From Mesaphorura yosii (Eukaryota > Arthropoda > Collembola > Poduromorpha > Tullbergiidae), in contig WIXG01000037.1 in assembly GCA_009869945.1 (NCBI GenBank), positions 283,184 through 347,183 on the forward strand: a DNA stretch of 64,000 nt, written 5' to 3'. A model generated the notes under the pieces. It made no database searches. It saw nothing but the letters and a program-made list of their open reading frames with translations, and was not told the DNA's origin. Below, piece after piece: positions 22,801-34,800 of this stretch. The translations under genes were made by a program, and so were the position numbers. The number at the start of each line of letters is the position of its first letter. Position 1 is the stretch's first letter.

Positions 22801-25800
22801 GCAGTGCAAGCTAAAATATTGTTGAGCCTTTCTAAATTGGACAATTTGTTCAGGCGCTAAAGTCAATCGTTCGTGTTTTATACCTGGAACAAAGACAGCA
22901 ATCCGAGGAGGCCGAGCAGTCCGAGTCCGTCAGTGTTGACGGCGCTTACTTTATAATCTGTGTGGCTGGTGTGACTCGTGTGCCTGAAAATCAGTAGCAA
23001 TATTTAGGAGGATCCTCAACGTATCTTAATGCGAACAAAAGTAGCAGTGCTCATTGCACTTCAAATTCTTACTTCTTCTTTCCTTTCTTCCAACCTTTTT
23101 TCCAGCCTTTTCCATGTCCATGTCCGAAATGTCCAAAGTCAGAATGGTCTTCCTCCGTGTCGGAATCCCACCCGTGCCCGTGTCCATGGTATGAACTGCC
23201 ACTCGATAGCAAGTCCTTTTCCTTCTCAATTGCTGTTACTATTTTTGTTAAGATCAGCATATTAGATGCATTTCATCTAACTTGTTATCGTTATCAGTGG
23301 CATTTGGCGACTTACGTGAATTGTAAAGAGGGGCTCCTCCATACGCTTCGCTGAGGTATTCTGGAATCGGCGAATATCGGAGCTGGCGCGCACTGTATGT
23401 CGACTCTGTAATGCATTGAATCGTCTATGGTGAAGGCCAAATCGTGGATGTGGTTTTAATATGCAATTTTTGCTATTAATTATTCCTTCCTTACCCGGCG
23501 AGTACGTATAACTGTGAGGATAATGAGAGCTGTAGAATTGTAAATGTTGAGGTAAATATGAGTTCAGCGGGCTGGGCGTCGGATTCAGGGCTGATTGATG
23601 CTGGTGCTGATATTCGTAGTAGGATGGTTGGAATACGCTGCTACCACCATTGCCAGTCATGATCAAGGGCGATGCGATTACTGATGAGAATTTGGAACTA
23701 GTGGAAGCGTGTGCGCTGTTTTCCGAGTCTGAATTAGTGCCATGACTGCCGCTTCCACTGCTAGATCCAGGATTGTGCTCGTTTTCTGTATTAATTTCTC
23801 GGCCACTGATACTCCGACTTTGTGCGAAATTGCTGATCGTTTTGCTTCCGCCGCCGCTCTTAACACAATTAACATCATTTTGGATGACTATTGAACACAG
23901 TAGCAGAATGTTTATTAGACGGGTCCCGTACCGCCGTTTGAAGTAAGAATGAAATGCAATGTTATACATTACTCAACGTAAAGTTCGAAGTGGAGCTCCA
24001 GTTTGGGGTTGCTAGACTAAACTGGGGAGCAGATTTGTCGATTTCGATCATTTATATAAGTTCTTAATCGAAACATGATTCGATTCTTCTTATCGTCAGC
24101 AACAACTTAGTATTTGCTGTTAGCACTGCTTCGCTCCTCAGTGTTTATTGGATCGGACATGCTCATGCTAACAATGAAGATGGTGTAAACGAAGATTGTT
24201 GTTTAGAGTAATCTTGCACATTTATTCCGGCTCATTTGTCCTTAATTTAACCACATACGCGTTTTGCTTGTGTGTATTTTGAACGTGCTCGGCCAATAGA
24301 AAACAAACCAAACCAGCTATCTCAATGGAGGAAGATACTCGAGTACGCGCCGATGTGCCACGCCAATTAGTCAACCATGCAGTTGTAGTTCAAGCAGCGA
24401 CGGCGGATGAAAAGCTGTGCCATTTTTGTGTCTCATTTCAGCACACAGCGGATAAAGAAGGCCACAGTCCAAGTCTGCAAGTCCGTTTTTTCTTGCCGCA
24501 TCGACTGACTTTATCAGGTCGTTGCTTGTGGTCTCCGATTCAGAAGCAGGAAGTGCGCCGTGTCGTTGGAGCAAAAGATCTCGTATCGCGTGACTGGGAG
24601 AAAGTAACAGTCGCATTGTTGGGCAATGGGGCTGCTTACTTCCGAAACAGAACTCTCAACTTACTTTTAGTGTGGAAAGCACTCACCTCATTTTCTCGGC
24701 AACATTCGTGCCCATCACACCGTACGCGCCGAGTTCCTTCTTTATGATCTTGTTTACAAAACACACTTGTCGCTGTGTGCAATTCAATGAAATTGTTCCT
24801 TGTCTCGCATGTGCGATTACATTCTTGAGATAAGGAAAAATTGCTCATTAATGGCAGGTCGAAATGCAGTGTTCGAAACGTTCTAGGTCGTACCAAGTAA
24901 GGGAGAACGAGACTTGTGAGCTGGTCAGTCTGCGCTTTGTGGCTGTGGACGCTATCGTAATCTGTGCCCTCATCTTCCGGTGTGTCTCGCTTACGCCGTC
25001 TTCCCGGCGCTGGAGCGGGCGCTGGAGCTGCTGTGGTAGCTCTGAAGGCTGCCAGAACTCCCTGTCGTAGTTAAAGACACCAGAAACATAACACGCTATT
25101 TTACTCTTATGGAACAAGCTTTCTTACCTGAAGAAGTGATAGCAGTCCAAGAAGTCCCAGCAATCCAAGACCTTTTTCGCCCAATCCATTATTTCCATGT
25201 CCGTGACCCCAGCTGGCAATTAAAAATTGAAATACGGTGCGTTACGGCACTTGTATCAAGATACAAACAAAAACAACAATAATTAACCTACCCGTGGTGA
25301 TGTTTTCCACCACCACCTCCTCCTCCGCCTGCTGCGGACATGTACATGTCAGAAACCGGAGAATCTATGCAGTAAACAAAGAAAATACCACGTTGTTAGA
25401 CGACGTCTGGCCACCCGCCCACTTTACATATGCTACGTGCACAGCCTCGTGCTCATTCATACAAGTTAATCTAGTCTAAACCTGCGTAATTTGTGGCCGC
25501 TGGTGAAAGATGAGCGTAGCTGTTCGTCATGGAGCTCGATGGATTATATTCTCTCGCAGTCCTTTCATACGGGTCTGTTCAAAGCAAATACAAAGTCAAC
25601 ATGGCATGCATAATTCGAATTCAGAATGAAATTCCGACGTAGTTTCGGTTTTGGTGGTGAATAGAACACGAAACTAATTGCTAAATCTGAATCGTACCAG
25701 CGATAATTGGATTAGCACCTCCATAGAGATAATTGCTATTGTATCGGTATGAATTGGATGAGGATGGGTACGAGCTGTATCCTCCAAGGCCGTAGTAGCC

Positions 25801-28800
25801 AGAATTGAGATTGCTGTACGAGGAGAACGATGACGCTGGATGTGGACCGATCATGGATGAGTGCGAATGCGATGGCGATATGGAACTCGAATGTGCCGAG
25901 TACTTTGGTTTCGAGCTGTGACGGTGTTCGGATCCGTGTTTTCCACCACCGCCGCCATTGTTGCTTATGCTGTTCAAGTCAAGGTCTTCTGGTGACGACG
26001 GGCTCAGTCCTTTCGCACCACACACTTCATGAACACTCAAAACCACAATCAACAACGGCACCGCTAATCCAGCTACCACAAATCTCTGCTTTGCAAGGCG
26101 AGTCATGGTTATTCCGATATGGCGTTCGTTATCCAATAAGTCTCCGATTTTAATATTTCCCAGACTTAATTATCCTATCCAGTCTCTTCTCTGTGGTCAA
26201 TACGGCTGAGTAAGACAATAATTATTTACTGCGACTGTGTCAGGCAAGTATTTAATTTTAGAACTAAAGGTCAGGGTTATGCAGACGAGAGGCTTTTATT
26301 GACTTTGGAGGAATCTAAATATATAAATAACAACAACGCAAGATAGTGGATCATTCTTGCTTGGGCTGGCATACATAATAAGCAATCATGCCTGCTGTAA
26401 CCTTATTATGTTATGTAAACTAAACACGGGAACAATGGAGCTTGCCTATCCTGTCAAAGCCTTCGAAGTGTGAAGAGTTCATATCGTTTCATTAGAAAAT
26501 CACACTCAATATCCAATATCCATCTTGTCAAATCTATTTTTAACACATTTCACTGCGTCTTTGCACTATTTGCTGTTTTTCAGCGTTCGTCACATGAAAA
26601 TTAAGCGAATGATTCCAATTTTACAATTTTACGGTGGCTTGTGCTCAGAATCCGGAAATTGGGACGATGCGTGTGATTCTGTGACAATCACATCTACTCG
26701 TGCGACAAATTCATGCCATGTCTCACCGTTTCCGTAAAGTCGTACGTACTTTAGCATTCTGATCCACATTATTTACACGAATCATCGTTACCTTGAACTC
26801 CATGTTGAATATTTGCAAGTGTATGCTTACAAGCAGGCTTGTGCCATAATTCTGTAGCGTTAATAACAATGGCAAATGGCACTGTGCTGTGTTAGTTCAC
26901 ACATGATTTAATTGCATTACTGAACTGGGGCCACGGCCATAGCTTGTAATTGTGCCGTTGCACTGTGACAAGAAACACCGTTCTGTACGTTTATCATGCT
27001 CCAATACACATATCGATTTTCGCAAGTGAACCGTTTCCGTGGGTCGCATTTTGACGTTGTTGTCTTGCTTCACGGCTTCACGTCTTCATGGGTTCGGCTT
27101 GCATTGGATCAGAGTCAGCGTTAATGCGAACAACATGCAATTTAAGAATTTAATCAAGTGTGCTATGACGAGTCTTAAAATTGTCATTTTGGCACTCAAG
27201 GCCATGAAAAATTAACGCTGCCCTCAGACGTTCAAAAGAAGATGTACTTTACTTCACGAGAAGATGAACACTTTGAATTGCTGTTCGTCGTGCTCATTTG
27301 TTCATTTACTCAGAAGTTTGTTAAAAATGGGAATGGCAGAACGGCAGTCCATGAACTCATTTCTCCCAACCCTATGTAATTAGTTTTTCGTTATATCATT
27401 AATTTCATTAATAGCGCTTAATTGTTTTGTTTTGCACTTTTCGCTTTTCGGTTCCAACTTCCAATTTAATTTTTGAGTGAAGACGCTCTTTCTCGACGAA
27501 TTCTTTCATCGTTAATTGGATCCTCATCTCACTTTAATTTATTTTTGTCTTAATGATGATATCTCGGATCTTCTTCAAGGTGCAGCAGCAATTCCAGTGA
27601 TAATTTGTTTAGCTCCTAAATGAATTTTCACGAAATTTTGATATTAAGCTATGCATATTCTGTTTCGCATTCAAATTCGCAATTTCAAGTGCCTTTGCTT
27701 TTGTATTTTGCGCGATACATTTATTAGAATGAATGGGAGCACCAGTTTTGTGCAGCCTGTTGACGTAATCACATAAAAGTAGATACCAATCTGCGTAAGT
27801 GTTGGAAGATGAAATAAAATTGTTATTGCGTATTTATATTTTATTGGCTTTTACCATTTTTGAGAAATGATTTAGGTACTAAAATGGAATTTTTATGAAG
27901 GCTATTATTATGATTTTGCTGCTCCTGCTGCTTCTGCCCTGCTTCGATCTCAAAGAAAACGAGCCGAGTGGTTGGCTCTGGCCTGGCCTACATGTGCCGT
28001 GCGGATGCTGGCTCAGTGTTTGTTGTGTGTATCGTTACACGGTACATTTAGCACGCGTCTACGGTTTGTGAAATGGAGTTTCAGTTTCGGCAATTTTATG
28101 CGAGTGATTTATTCATACTCGGTCATGCGTCTGGCTTTACTGCATTCGGGTTCCACAACCCTTACCGCCAATTTTAGAAGCTGCGTGCACTGGTGATCCA
28201 GATTCTTGAGATTCTAGGCCAAATCAAGAAGAAAGAATTGAAACATTTGACTCACGCATGATTTGGGTCGCCATTCAATCGAACTCAGAAATCCTGAATT
28301 GTAATTTTTTGGCCTTCTGTCAGTTTTCTGGCAGTCTTGCCTTGTAGAAGTCAATCATAATTATTCGCCCACCTGCTTTCCGTCCATGTAATGTTCATTT
28401 AGAAATGACATAATGACAAAGCCAAGGTTTAAAGTAGTAATTAAAATCCGCAAACTTTCTCTAAAGGTCGTGCTTATGATTCCTGCGAAGGGAACGCAGA
28501 GGCGAAAGGTTAAGCTGACTACAGCCACACATTCAATTTCCCTACAAGAAGAGTTAACAATCCCGTTAATGGGTTCTGTTTATTGGATACTTGCGAATTT
28601 TAATGTCACGCCCAAACTCCATTTTCCACGATGATCATAATATTAAAGTCCTTTATCATAATATGATACTAAAGACTGTAAAAGTGGTAATGCGAAACTT
28701 TTATTATTCACATTATTACTACATCTACTCGAATTTCCATTTCTCCTGCCCTTGTTGAAAGGTGAAAACAACGTAGCGCAGCTGAACTTAGTGCAGCCAG

Positions 28801-31800
28801 AATACTCTTACTCTGCCTGCCTTGCCTTGCATTGCCGTGTGATGAATATTGTACTCGTTTACCGTAACATTAACTCTACGGCGGTGTTACATATCTCATG
28901 AGACCTGAAGCCAGAGTCGAGAAAAGAGGACGCGTAGATATTCAAAAGCCACACAAAGGCACGAGTAATGAATGGGAAAGCTTTCAACTCCTTTTTAGAG
29001 TTAAAAATTTTAATGATGCCATGCCATGAAAGTAAACAGATAAATTTTCACTGTTGACTGTATTGTATCAATTTCATTTTTATAGTGTGGTATCAGGATA
29101 TTGTGATAATTATGCGCTTAGCGTTTGTTTGTGTAGGAAAGTTTTGGTCAATGAGATCGAAACTCAGATTTCGAGACTCTTTTGTCGAAATTTTGAACTG
29201 AACAATCACTTGCAGCTATTTGCCCAACAGTATTTTGTGAATAGGTTTCTGCAATTTTTAGGAGGTACTTTCCTTTCTTGTGACGTGGGCTCTTCGTGAA
29301 CCAGTCCATAATTTATGGCCCCTCGGGCTTTCGTCCCATGACCGTGCATGTTTGCATGGCTGGAACTCGAGACCCGGTCGTATAAATTAAGCTTATTGGT
29401 TATCTACCGTCGTAATAATGAAAGACTGCTCTTTTCCCCTTTTATTGACAGTTTAATAAACAAGACAGCACGTCAGCAATAATACTTGTGTCTATTTGCC
29501 ATGTAATTTATTTATAACATTAGTAACCTTTCGACAATTTTCGAGTTGGCTGTGAGGTAGGCTGCATAATTTACTGGGACGGATACTTTGCTCACTGAGG
29601 TCATCTATGCCATCTATGAAACATGAAAGGATGGCAGGGTAGACATAGGCGACGGTCTAGCATGCTTCTTGCCAATGACAGTGGGAGTGAAGACCAGAAG
29701 CTTACATTACGTAATAACGTATTATTGAAAAATTGGGTATCGGAAATGTAAACAACGCAGTCTCTTTGCTCTTCTGCTTTGCGTTGGTCGTTTGTTCGTT
29801 GTCGTTGACAATGCACTCACCACTCGTGGAAAATTCCTCTGCTCTCGTGAGCCGCACGTAACCCACTTCAGATTGCGAATTGGGATGTAATGACATTTCA
29901 CGAGCACTACTTGGCTAAGCCAAGCAGTTGATCTTGAAATGTAATTTCCTGCTTTCATGGCTGTGGCTCGTCCTTCTGATTTGCCCGGTCACTTCCGAAG
30001 ACCGAGCTTTGGGCTTTTTGGTACAGACTCAATTTGCATCCACATACTTCCTCTGTGCGAATTCGGGTAAACATTTTGTCGCCGGTTTACTTGATCGATA
30101 CGACTCATCGCCTGTCAGCAATTCAATTCGGCGTCTTTTTGCCAACGTAATGTAGGTCGAGCTACTTATTTCAGCGGGGCTCTAGAAAATTAGATTATCT
30201 TCACTACAATTCGAAATTCCTCATCACTATCGGCGAGAGTGTTTTGGCATCAGCATCGTTTCGTTTTTAAACTCGCACTCTGTTAAAAATATTGTCAAGT
30301 CGTCTTAAGCTATTTTATACGAAAATTAATAAATGAAATTACTCGCTAAAGTATTCCATTTTCTCGTGCAGATTACGTGTATCGCAGATTACTTTAATTC
30401 AATTGTTTTTTTTATTTTGTGTATTTCAGTTCCATTGGAAGCGACTGCATTCTTGGCAGCCGTCTCCGCATTTGCTGTGTTTCTCCTTGTGATATTTATG
30501 TACGTGAACAAGAAATGGCACCTTTTCAACATCAATGTCGGTAGTCCCGTCGCAACGCTCAGGGACATGGACGGGAACGGGATTGGCAACAGAAACGGAT
30601 CATCGTCACTGTACCCATCAGTCAAGTCGCTGCAGATGAACAATGTCAACTTGAAGAGTCAGAGTAAGTAAATAGAACGGGCTTATTTGCTATTTTTCTT
30701 GTGCATTTGCTCGTCTTTGTGCCATGCGTGCAGAGATCAGATTCCTGTCCTCCAGGCTCAGATTGCTTGTTTCTACCATTTCTATTCTCTGCGGACACCA
30801 GCGTGTCGTTTTCGGCCGTCTGGGCTTTCTTTTAATTGCTTACGTCTCTTAATGAGATAGTGGCTGGACTCTCAGAGCACTAACCTCGTAACCTTGAGGC
30901 TAACGCAAAAACACGCGTCGAAACGAAATGAAATGACAGCAAGCTATCATTCACCTAAATCGCGCTTGCCGCGTGTTCAATAATCCCAAGAGGACGCGTA
31001 CACGCGAAAGCAATTTAGTCGCTAATTAAATTAAAAACGGAATGCTTTTCCAACAAAGATCTTTAATTTCGCAAATGGCAATGGATTAGAGCATTGACAG
31101 TCACTTCAATGTCACAGTACAGGAGCAAGGCAGTGAGCCCAATGTCGATAATGAATGAAATGACGTCCACAAGTTCATAGAGTTTGCGTTGTAATTATGA
31201 TAATTACCATAATCGACGCCGATACTGATCAGTCACAGTATGCAGCCCGAAATGTCCCTTGATACCTGTAAACCATGCAATTATGGCCATGGCGTAGGCA
31301 CAGGCACGGGCACGGGCACGGGCACAAATGTGAAAAAGATGCTATTGATTTTCTCTCAAGCCAAGGGCAACTGTTGTGTAGAATTACTTAAGCCGGTAGC
31401 AGTAACTGTAGTGGGCAATGTAAGTACTTTCTAAATGTCTTACATACATTCCACAGGTGAAAGCTACTCAATCCCATCACCTGACAACAGCTCCGACAGT
31501 GAGGAAGATGTGCTCCGGCGTCTCCGGAGCATGAACATTAACGGCAACGTCGGCAGTAGCAACAATAACAATGGGAATGTGAGCATTATACAACAACAGC
31601 AACAGACTTCCACTTCGTACGTGGTCCACCACAATCTTCAGCAGCATCAGCATCCACATTCGCTACACAGCCAGACAACGTCTTCCTCCGTCTCTGTCCC
31701 CATGCACGGGTTCAACTCTTCGTTTGACTCTCGCGAAGGCTCTCCGTCGAGAAGCCACAACCACCACTCGCATCCACACGCGCACCAACACCACGTGCTC

Positions 31801-34800
31801 CATCACCAGCCGCTTTCAGTCCACCTGAGTGGCAGTCCGGCACGATCGGCCGAAGGTCGACGCAAGCTGCAGATGCTCCACCAGCAGAGGAGTTTGGATT
31901 TGGACTACATGATGGGCGGTGGTGGTGGCGGAATAGGCGGGATGTCAAACTCAAACTCGTCGCCGTCAAGATCTCATCAATTGCTGCAGTCTCACTACAA
32001 CAATCCAATTCTGCCGCCACATGCACATGGGCACAATCCGATGAACAGGTCGTCATCTGCACACTCGCACTACAGCGCCCCACCGCAGATTGGCGGAGGT
32101 GGCGGCTACGGCACGGGATCACACATGATGGGAAGGAGACCACTTAGAGTGACCACGATCAGAGACATTGACGATGGGGCCAGCGTGGGGTCGAGCAATG
32201 GAAGCAGGCGCCGGTCACACCATCAGAAAGGTAAGTGCATTTTCGTTTTCCATTTGCTTAATGCATACGCGTCTAGATTCAAGTTCAGGCTCACCGTTGC
32301 AGAACCGTGACCACCAAACTTTGAAAAACGCTCATGCCTTTCTTCGCTTTCTGGTTCTGAAATCCAGAGTCTTGAAAATTGTGAGGAAAAACTTTTGCTG
32401 CCTGTCGCAACTCGCGATTGCTTTTACAGTTTTCACCAGAGTTTTGAACTGAATTAAAACTTTTATATTCATTGTACGGGTCGGCGCGGGCGCGGGCGCC
32501 AAACTCCGAAATTCCTAATTGAGATTAACGGGCAACAAAAGTAGCTGAATAAGAGAAGCGATGATTAAACCATGGCTTAGCACTTTTCCCTTTTCCTTTC
32601 CCGTGCCCGCTTTGTTCAAGTTCAAGGCTAGTACAAACCCACTTGGCTCAATGCGAACCGATGCATTGCAAAAATACAATGGAAATGGTCTTTAATTGCT
32701 TTTCCTTCACATTGAAAGTCGAATCGCAGCTCAAGGTCAGAATGGACATGTACTTTGCGAGAAATTGTGAGCAAAGTCTTGGGCTGCATGGTTAATTGAA
32801 AGCCATTACAATTAAAACTCAATTACTGACACGCTATGATTGGGCAGAACTCATCTGGCAGTTCAAATATTTTGCTCAACCAGTAATGGAATTAATTTCG
32901 GTCCAACGAACAAGAAGCTGGACGAAATGGGAAATGAAAGTAAACCAATTACACAGACACGATTAATCCGGACAGGAACATTGCGAAATGCGAAATCTGA
33001 CTGGCACAATGAATGCTTAATTAACTCGATGCCGAGTCGAGCTGCGTAAACTAGTTTCAGTTTCTAGTTGATGGGAAACCGCACAAGGTCCAATTAAACG
33101 AAATTACGTGGCATCCTACAAGAGAACATTCGATCCGATGCGAAATGTGAAAAGCGAGTTATAAACGGCAATGGCAAAAGGCAATGGAAAATAGCTTCAA
33201 TAACTTTAACTTGCACACCGTAAAATCGATAACTGCTGCAAATGCAAAAGCAAATGCTGCGGTTCGAAGTGCAGAATTCAAATGACCGTCAGACATGCAG
33301 AGCAACAAAGTAAATCTACAGAGGAGTTTTGTTTTTGCCATATGCCACTCATTAAACGTATGTTTGGGCTCAGACTTAACGAAGCACGAAGCCCACGTCA
33401 CTTTTATTTTACTTTGTGTGCTTTGCAATTAAAAGGGTCCAATGCCCTTATTTCGTTTTTCGTAATGAAAACTTGGCTTACTCGGGACAGAGACAGAGAA
33501 AAGGCTTAACTTTTAGAGCTTTCGTTTGGTTTTTCTTTCTGTTTTGTTTTGCACGTTCGTTTTTCGTGATAGTGATTCCAATCGAGTCGTAGTTCAAGTG
33601 CCAGGCATGAGAGAGATCAATAACACATCACGTAACATCGCGTCTTAACATTTTTGCAACTTCTCTTTGCTCTGGAATAAGAATTGAAAGCAGTCTTGCC
33701 TTGAGTACGAGGAGCATCCTCGTTGAGCATTTTGCCATTTTGCACAACACACTTTTCAAACGAATGCGAATGTCTACGGCCTGGAGGTAGAATAGCGATA
33801 TTAGTTTCCAGCCTCGCTCGTATTTAATTTAAATTCCCATTCCACAGCCTTCATGACGCGACGGTACCTGGTGAGACGAGGCGATGGGCGATGAATTCAT
33901 GCATTCAATAAATAATCCGATCATGCGCTAAGCGCGTAACGCTTAACGCCTGGCTGTGGATGGGAAGAAATATTTCGCATTTCGCTCCTTGTCTTGAAAG
34001 AATTCACGAACTCAACGTCCTCATTCTGTTATTCGGTGCTTGCTTTCTCCGTGAGACTGCTAGTCTTAAGCACTAAGCACTTTGCAGCAACGAACATTTT
34101 GAATGAAAGTTTCTGGAAAATGTAGGATGTGCGAAACCTGCCAGCGATAAATACATTCGCACATGTGTGAATGACGTTCATTTCTCTCTTGTGTGGAACT
34201 GCTCAGGGTTTTGATGACATGGAACCAGCTACAAGCTTAGGATTTCGTGCGTCTCGCGCCTGTTGTAAAAAGTATTTCTCTTTTGATCCTGGAGCTTTTC
34301 ATATTTTATAAAACTTGTTTCTTTTATTATTATTTCCTTTTTCATGCTTCGTGTTTCATCTTCTCACTTGCTTTCTTTTCTTTTTTCCGTTTACTATTAC
34401 GCCCGTGATTCTTTTTTCGTGTCTGCTTGGATTTTCTGGGAATCGGTGCCTACTATGCCTGGAACTTTAATCTCTTATATGCTACTAGTTGCCAAGGAGA
34501 TGGTCGGACGAAGAAGCTTGATTACGTGACAGTTAGCCATATGCTCTATATCTGCAGCCGCAGTCGCACTGCGGGTCGAAGCCGCTGCGCTGAAATTCGG
34601 GACTAGGTCAATACGTCCGCGGTTTCACTCCGGAACGGTGACTCCGTCATTGAGTAATAAAAATGATTGATTCAGAGAAAGGATACAAAACGAAACGAGC
34701 ACCCGTCCGCGAACGCGAAGAGCCTGAGAGCACGGCATGAGCCATGAATAATAAGTAAGTCAAGTTAAACTCACGCCAAGCCAAGGCAGTCTGAGTGAAA

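Noticed and set aside
29957-30066. Alternative first coding exon for synaptotagmin-14 ending at a GTAAAC donor
   Set aside because: The ATG frame would join in phase 2, but the membrane-span exon needs phase 1; the frame with the right phase has no ATG.
31712-32143. 143-codon minus-strand ORF
   Set aside because: Antisense shadow of the synaptotagmin-14 linker exon.
34517-34640. GC-rich segment with possible hairpins, considered as a tRNA or ncRNA gene
   Set aside because: No tRNA cloverleaf or B-box arrangement could be made out.
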